Shown here piece by piece: positions 12,821-17,396 of a stretch of DNA of 17,396 bases. Every line of letters starts with the position of its first letter. The stretch's first letter is position 1. The DNA comes from an uncultured Eubacteriales bacterium. Lineage in GTDB: Bacteria > Bacillota > Clostridia > Oscillospirales > Acutalibacteraceae. The DNA lies in assembly GCA_900317215.1 (NCBI GenBank), contig ONFW01000208.1, forward strand, positions 1 to 17,396, given 5' to 3'. The notes beneath the pieces are model-generated. The model searched no databases. It was given only the letters and a program-made list of their open reading frames with translations, and was not told the DNA's origin. The position numbers and the translations under genes are program-made.

Positions 12821-15565
12821 ATGACTTCAGCACAAGCCCTTATTCGTCCAAGGAGAAATTATTATCTCCGGACGTTTCTTTGGGGACTCGGACTTGCTTT
12901 TCTGTATTTTCTTCCCTGGATAATATTCAACAGCGGATACTTCTTCTTCTACGGAGATTATAACGTACAGCAGATACCGTTTTATCAGATGATACATGAC
13001 AGCGTTCAGAACGGTAATATCGGCTGGAGCTATACCACCGATCTCGGCGCTAATATCATCGGCTCCTACAGCTTTTATATGTTCGGAAGCCCGTTCTTCT
13101 GGATAACCATGCTGTTCCCGAGTCAGGCGGTCCCATATCTTGTGGCGCCGCTGCTGATACTCAAAACAGCGCTTGCAGCACTCGGAGCCTATACCTTCCT
13201 CCGAAGATACGTCAAAAATCAGAACTATGCAGTTATTGTCTCTCTGGTCTATGCCTGCTCGGGATTCAGCGTATATAATATTTTCTTCAACCATTTCCAT
13301 GAGGCTCTGCTTATCTTCCCGTTCATGCTTGCGGCAATAGATATGTTCATCTACGAAAAGAGAAAGGGCGTTGTTGGCTTTGCTATTTTCGTTTCCTGTC
13401 TGATGAACTACTATTTCTTCGCAGGTCAGGCGGTGTTCATCTTTATCTACTGGCTTATCCGAATGATAACCGGAAGCTTCCGTATGACTCTTATGGAGTT
13501 TCTTCGCTTCGCGGTGGAGGTGGTACTCGGCTTCTTTGCCTCAGCGGTGCTGCTGTTCCCGTCGATACTTGCGGTTATGCAGAACTCGAGAGTATCCAGC
13601 TCGTTCAGCGGCTGGGGCGGCATTGTATATTCCAGCGAGCAGAAATATGTTCATATACTTGAATCATTCTTCTTCCCGCCAGATATGCCTGCCTACGCTA
13701 ACTTCACACCGGATTCCAACGCAAAATGGGCGTCGGTGGCAGGCTGGCTGCCGCTGTTCAGCATGGTGGGAGTGTTCGCATTCTTCAAGCACAAAACTCA
13801 CAAATGGCTCAGGATCTTTATCCCCCTGCTCTTTGTCATCGCTTTTGTGCCGATCTTCAACAGCATATTCCAGCTTCTCAACCCCACATATTATGCCCGC
13901 TGGTTCTATATGCTCACCCTCATGCTCTGTCTGGCTACAGCTATCAGCCTTGACAGACCGGAAACGGATTTCAAGCCTGCACTTAAGCTGACCTTCATTA
14001 TTACAGCGGTGATCGCCGCCCTGATAGGCTTTATGCCTGTTGTAACAAAGGGTACCGACGGTACGGAAACGACAAATTACGGACTTGAAAAATATCCGGA
14101 TCGCTATTGGATCTGGGTGGCTATGGCGGTACTCTGCATTGCGGTATTTGCAATAATACTGTGCTTCAGGAAAAGACAGAAGCTCTTTATCATTCTTACA
14201 AGCATCAGTCTTTCGGTAGTGATAGTAGGATATGCAAACGTTCTTATCGGTATCGGCGTGCTTAATGCAAGCTATAAAAGGGATTATATCATTGATTACG
14301 CTATCGGTAACAAGGATGCCTTTCCCGAGCTTGAAGACCTTCATGAGGTGCGCTCCGATTTCTATAATGAAATGGATAATATGGGAATGTACTGGCAGAT
14401 ACCCACTATCCAGGCGTTCCAGAGTATCGTTCCCGGCTCGGTAATGGATTTCTATAAGTCTGTCGGAGTCGAGAGATCGGTCGGTTCAAGACCTAAGACA
14501 GATGTTTACGCTGTCAGAGGCTTGCTTTCCGTCAAGTATCTTTTTGATAATAATTCGGATTCCAAGAAATTTGCTTCATCAGATGATTATAATCTCATGC
14601 CGGGCTGGGAATTCCTTGAGGACAAGAACGGCTACTCTGTCTATGAGAACAAGTACTTTATTCCTTACGGCTTTACTTATGATACCTACGTTACTCAGAA
14701 GGAATATGATGATACTACAGAGGCAAACAAGAGCAAGCTTTTGCTCAAGTCGATAGTTCTTTCCGATGAGCAGATAAAGAAGTACGGCAGCTTCCTCAAG
14801 CATGACGAAAACCTCAGCAAGTATTCATACTCACAGTCGGAATACTTCAACGACTGCGAGGACAGAAGCAAGCTCGTATGCTCGTCTGTCGAATTTGAGA
14901 ACAACCGGTTTACTGCCGAGATAAAAACAGGGGATTCTGCTGAGCTGGTATTCTTCTCCATACCGTACGAGAACGGCTGGTCGGCAGAGGTCAACGGCAA
15001 GCCTGCCGAGATAGAAAAGGTCAATGTGGGCTTTATGGCAGTGAAGGTTCCGGCAAATACAAATGCGATCATCAAGTTCACATACAAGACTCCGGGACTT
15101 ATCCCCGGGCTGATAGTGACTCTCGTATCAATAGCCCTGTTCGTTGTATATATGATATTCTGGAAGGTCAAAAGGAGAAAGCCCAATGAGGACGGCAGTC
15201 TTATTCTTATAGACGACCTTGCTCCGGAACAGAGTGAATCTGTATTCTCCGATGAAGTCGAAGAGGATCCGGACTATTACGACGAAGACTCAGACGAGGA
15301 AGCCGATGATTACGGCGACGGTTATGATAACGGCGGTGAGCCTGAGGACAGTTCCTCCGAAAGAGTTGTTGAGTTGAGTGTTATCAACACCAAAAAGGAC
15401 GACGACACTGACGCTTCCGACGGCGCTGCTGAGGAAGACGGCCCTTCTGAGGATGATGACGAAGGCGCAGCATCGGAAAATGACGCCTCAGAGCCGAGAC
15501 TGATCGATCTGAGCAAGGCACAGAAAAAGGGCAAGTACATGAAGAACAACAGAACAAAGCTTTGA
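12821..15565 (+). CDS. YfhO-family membrane protein (GT-C glycosyltransferase-like) with acidic tail
   Basis: A 914-residue polytopic membrane protein. About a dozen hydrophobic segments (first at 18-37) span residues 18-480. A predicted extracytoplasmic domain (about 485-755) follows, then one more membrane segment (about 757-781) and a cytoplasmic tail of about 130 residues. The first external loop carries YGDYNVQQIPFYQM (44-57), where D46 is in the place of the catalytic acid of GT-C enzymes. The RGLLSVKYLF segment (566-575) is typical of YfhO. In Bacillus and Listeria, YfhO-type proteins glycosylate lipoteichoic acid using undecaprenyl-linked sugars; the acceptor here is unknown. The tail (about 782-914) is strongly acidic (Asp/Glu/Ser-rich) with a basic end. 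AAGGAGG (12807-12813) lies seven bases before the ATG. It is monocistronic. Confidence 0.88.
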   Translation: MTSAQALIRPRRNYYLRTFLWGLGLAFLYFLPWIIFNSGYFFFYGDYNVQQIPFYQMIHDSVQNGNIGWSYTTDLGANIIGSYSFYMFGSPFFWITMLFPSQAVPYLVAPLLILKTALAALGAYTFLRRYVKNQNYAVIVSLVYACSGFSVYNIFFNHFHEALLIFPFMLAAIDMFIYEKRKGVVGFAIFVSCLMNYYFFAGQAVFIFIYWLIRMITGSFRMTLMEFLRFAVEVVLGFFASAVLLFPSILAVMQNSRVSSSFSGWGGIVYSSEQKYVHILESFFFPPDMPAYANFTPDSNAKWASVAGWLPLFSMVGVFAFFKHKTHKWLRIFIPLLFVIAFVPIFNSIFQLLNPTYYARWFYMLTLMLCLATAISLDRPETDFKPALKLTFIITAVIAALIGFMPVVTKGTDGTETTNYGLEKYPDRYWIWVAMAVLCIAVFAIILCFRKRQKLFIILTSISLSVVIVGYANVLIGIGVLNASYKRDYIIDYAIGNKDAFPELEDLHEVRSDFYNEMDNMGMYWQIPTIQAFQSIVPGSVMDFYKSVGVERSVGSRPKTDVYAVRGLLSVKYLFDNNSDSKKFASSDDYNLMPGWEFLEDKNGYSVYENKYFIPYGFTYDTYVTQKEYDDTTEANKSKLLLKSIVLSDEQIKKYGSFLKHDENLSKYSYSQSEYFNDCEDRSKLVCSSVEFENNRFTAEIKTGDSAELVFFSIPYENGWSAEVNGKPAEIEKVNVGFMAVKVPANTNAIIKFTYKTPGLIPGLIVTLVSIALFVVYMIFWKVKRRKPNEDGSLILIDDLAPEQSESVFSDEVEEDPDYYDEDSDEEADDYGDGYDNGGEPEDSSSERVVELSVINTKKDDDTDASDGAAEEDGPSEDDDEGAASENDASEPRLIDLSKAQKKGKYMKNNRTKL

Positions 15566-15571
15566 GAGCTT

Positions 15572-15610
15572 AAAAAATACCTCCGCAGACAGCTGCGGAG
15601 GTCGTTTTTT
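15572..15610. terminator. Bidirectional terminator between yfhO-like and GH3 genes
   Basis: ACCTCCGCAG (15579-15588) pairs perfectly with CTGCGGAGGT (15593-15602) around the loop ACAG. AAAAAA (15572-15577) lies to the left and a run of T residues after CG to the right. It can end transcription of both converging genes. Confidence 0.93.
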
Positions 15611-15665
15611 TATAATAGGCAACAGATGGTGTGAACTTTGCCGTTTGTGGATAAAAGACTTGTTA

Positions 15666-16994
15666 TTACATAAGTCCCATGTAATACTTGCGGGCGAGTA
15701 TCCTCATGACTGAGCGGTCAATATCCTTTTCTTTGATCTTGCCGTTTTTGACGGCATCAAGTATCGAGTTGTAGGAGGTCTCGATCATGCCGCTGCTAAT
15801 GGCGATGATGTCATTGCCTGCGAGGACGGCTGCAACTGCCGGAGTTTCTGAACCGGCAAATTTTGTTATGGCGGACATCGAAAGATCGTCTGTTATAATA
15901 AGTCCGGTAAATCCGAGCTTTTCTCTGAGATACTTGTGAACATTAGCAGAGAGTGAGGCGGGGCTCTTGTCGTCCATGCAGTTTACGATATTATGGCTGA
16001 CCATTACGAAGTCTGCGCCTGCATCAATGCCTGCATTGAAGGGAATGAGATCCTTCTCTTCAAACTCCTTCAGCTCTCTGGTGTCAACAGCCGTGCCGAT
16101 GTGTGTGTCAGCATTTCCTCCATATCCGGGAAAATGCTTCAGCGTCACGGAGACACCCTTGTTGTGGCTTATCTCTGTAACTATCCTGACAAATTCTGCG
16201 GTTGTTGCTGCGTCCTCACCGAGAGAACGGGCATACATAAAATCCTTTTTATTGGTTGAAATGTCGCATACGGGAGCAAAATTGATATCAATGCCCAGCT
16301 CCTTCAGCAGAGTTGCTTTTTCGTCTGCATCTGACTGAATATAAGCCATGCCGCCGCTTTTGTACAAGTCCCTCGGAGACATGAATTCATGTGGACTCAG
16401 TTCTTTTTTTCCGCTCACTCTTGTAACGGTGCCGCCCTCCTCGTCAACTGCTATAGAAAGCGGTATTTTTTGCGATATAACAAGGGAGGAGATCATCGAG
16501 ATCACCTGATCCTTTGTTTTTCCAGCAAAATCATTGCCGAAAAGAACATATCCGCCGAGATGATACTCTCTTGCGATCTCGACCCTGTCCTCCGCAGGAA
16601 TAGCTGCGAAGATCATCTGGCCGACCTTTTCCTCCAGAGTCATGGCGGTCATATATTTGTATGCTTCGTCATAATAATCCGAATAGATACCGTTGTCCTT
16701 GAATTCCTCGGGTACATCAAAGGGGGAGGTCTGTGAGCTTTCCTCTGTGCCGGAAGGCTTTATCTCCTGTGAGCTTTCAGGTGCGCTTTCCCTGCTTTCG
16801 GTGCTTGGCGTCCATACTGAGCTTTCGCTGCTGCTTTGCGCAGAGCTTTCGACACTTACTGCTGACGATGCTGCTTTTGCGGTAACATCGCTGACCTTTT
16901 TCTGCTGACCCGAGCATCCTGCTGAGCATGTCAAAAGAGCTGCGATGATGAGCAGCGAGGCTATCCGATAATTGGTTATATTTTTCTTTTTCAT
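15666..16994 (-). CDS. GH3-family beta-N-acetylhexosaminidase-like lipoprotein (NagZ-like)
   Basis: A secreted, membrane-tethered glycoside hydrolase of 442 residues, probably acting on N-acetylglucosamine links in peptidoglycan fragments. Residues 1-27 are a signal peptide with a lipobox-like SAGC (C27). Residues 30-95 are a Ser/Glu-rich stalk. The GH3 barrel (about 105-442) has DEEGG (184-188), KHFPGYGG (286-293) and NADTHIG (294-300), the NagZ-type loop in which His298 is the expected general acid partner. ITDDLSM (367-373) follows; D369 is the expected nucleophile. There is no second GH3 domain, as usual for NagZ. The ATG at 16994 follows GAGGAGAC. It starts 45 bases after the stop of the PHP gene, with no terminator seen between, so the two are likely co-transcribed. 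Whether it also cleaves other beta-glycosides cannot be decided. Confidence 0.92.
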   Translation of the reverse strand: MKKKNITNYRIASLLIIAALLTCSAGCSGQQKKVSDVTAKAASSAVSVESSAQSSSESSVWTPSTESRESAPESSQEIKPSGTEESSQTSPFDVPEEFKDNGIYSDYYDEAYKYMTAMTLEEKVGQMIFAAIPAEDRVEIAREYHLGGYVLFGNDFAGKTKDQVISMISSLVISQKIPLSIAVDEEGGTVTRVSGKKELSPHEFMSPRDLYKSGGMAYIQSDADEKATLLKELGIDINFAPVCDISTNKKDFMYARSLGEDAATTAEFVRIVTEISHNKGVSVTLKHFPGYGGNADTHIGTAVDTRELKEFEEKDLIPFNAGIDAGADFVMVSHNIVNCMDDKSPASLSANVHKYLREKLGFTGLIITDDLSMSAITKFAGSETPAVAAVLAGNDIIAISSGMIETSYNSILDAVKNGKIKEKDIDRSVMRILARKYYMGLM

Positions 16995-17039
16995 AGAACA
17001 GTCTCCTCAGTAGATATTGTTAACGGCAACCTTGCCGTG

Positions 17040-17396
17040 TCAGAATATACTGTCGCAAAGCATAAGACCAAGCGCGGATGCACTTTTTTCGGCGTAGCGG
17101 AAACTTGCGTCATATACAAGATCAGGAGCATGACAGTCTGAGCCGATTATCACTCTGACGCCCGATTTTGCGGCGAGCTCCCAGAACATAGGGTGCGGAT
17201 ACGGATAGCGGAAGCCGTCAGGATAGAGCTGTCTTGCGCGGCGGAAGCCGTTTGCATTATATTCAAGGATCATGTCATGCTCTGCAGCGCAGTCTATGAT
17301 AGCTCTGCAGGCTGCTTCTATCCTCTCGTCAAGGGGAAGATCGTTTATAAAGAAAATATCGGGATGAGCAACAAAGCTGAAATATCCGGACTCTAT
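17040..17396 (-). CDS. PHP-domain phosphoesterase, histidinol-phosphatase-like (partial)
   Basis: Only the C-terminal 118 residues are present; the frame stays open to the window edge. The segments FSFVAHPDIFF and VIIGSDCHAPDLV carry the His and Asp metal ligands of the PHP fold in the style of HisK-type histidinol-phosphatases. EYNANGFRR is also family-like. Histidinol-phosphatase removes phosphate from histidinol phosphate in histidine synthesis, but many PHP proteins of this type have other or unknown substrates, and no his gene is visible here. The stop codon is at 17040-17042, 45 bases before the GH3 lipoprotein start on the same strand, suggesting an operon. Confidence 0.85.
   Translation of the reverse strand: MESGYFSFVAHPDIFFINDLPLDERIEAACRAIIDCAAEHDMILEYNANGFRRARQLYPDGFRYPYPHPMFWELAAKSGVRVIIGSDCHAPDLVYDASFRYAEKSASALGLMLCDSIF

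Overview
The window looks like ordinary chromosome of an anaerobic Firmicute of the Ruminococcus / Oscillospiraceae type. The signs are strong AGGAGG ribosome binding sites, sigma-A-like promoters (several with an extended TGn -10), short intergenic gaps with hairpin terminators, and a typical gene set: zinc-type L28, zinc-ribbon/PASTA kinase-like protein, YfhO, LytR-CpsA-Psr, a Ser-rich GH3 lipoprotein and CoaX. The genus is inferred from protein style, not proven. No rRNA, tRNA, CRISPR array, insertion sequence or prophage gene was seen.

Layout from left to right. The 3' end of rpmB (1-100) is followed by a gap that may encode a small RNA and ends in a terminator at 240-271. A lone Sfp-type 4'-phosphopantetheinyl transferase (367-1011, minus) is divergent from a membrane-anchored zinc-ribbon/kinase-like/PASTA protein (1258-2880, plus) whose catalytic residues are missing. 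After a bidirectional terminator come a minus-strand pair, a Cof-type HAD phosphatase (2984-3808) and, upstream of it, a 976-residue MORN-repeat protein (3819-6749). Divergent from these is the mscS-coaX operon (6946-8678, ATGA overlap). It is followed by a 106-nt imperfect palindrome and a bidirectional terminator shared with an XRE-family regulator (8887-9585, minus). A histidine phosphatase (9787-10422, plus), an LCP-family cell-wall ligase (10477-11808, minus) and a YfbR-type 5'-deoxynucleotidase (12006-12599, minus) come next. The last part holds a YfhO-family membrane protein with a long acidic tail (12821-15565, plus), a GH3 N-acetylglucosaminidase-like lipoprotein (15666-16994, minus) and the C-terminal part of a PHP-domain phosphoesterase (17040-17396, minus, cut by the window edge).

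Shared themes are the cell envelope (LCP ligase, YfhO, GH3 lipoprotein, PASTA pseudokinase, MscS channel) and cofactor metabolism (CoaX makes 4'-phosphopantothenate for CoA; the phosphopantetheinyl transferase uses CoA). They are separate transcription units, so any cooperation is inference. I see no obvious new multi-gene system. The best candidates for something undescribed are the PASTA pseudokinase, the MORN protein with an unrecognised N-terminal domain co-transcribed with a HAD phosphatase, and the structured element downstream of coaX.
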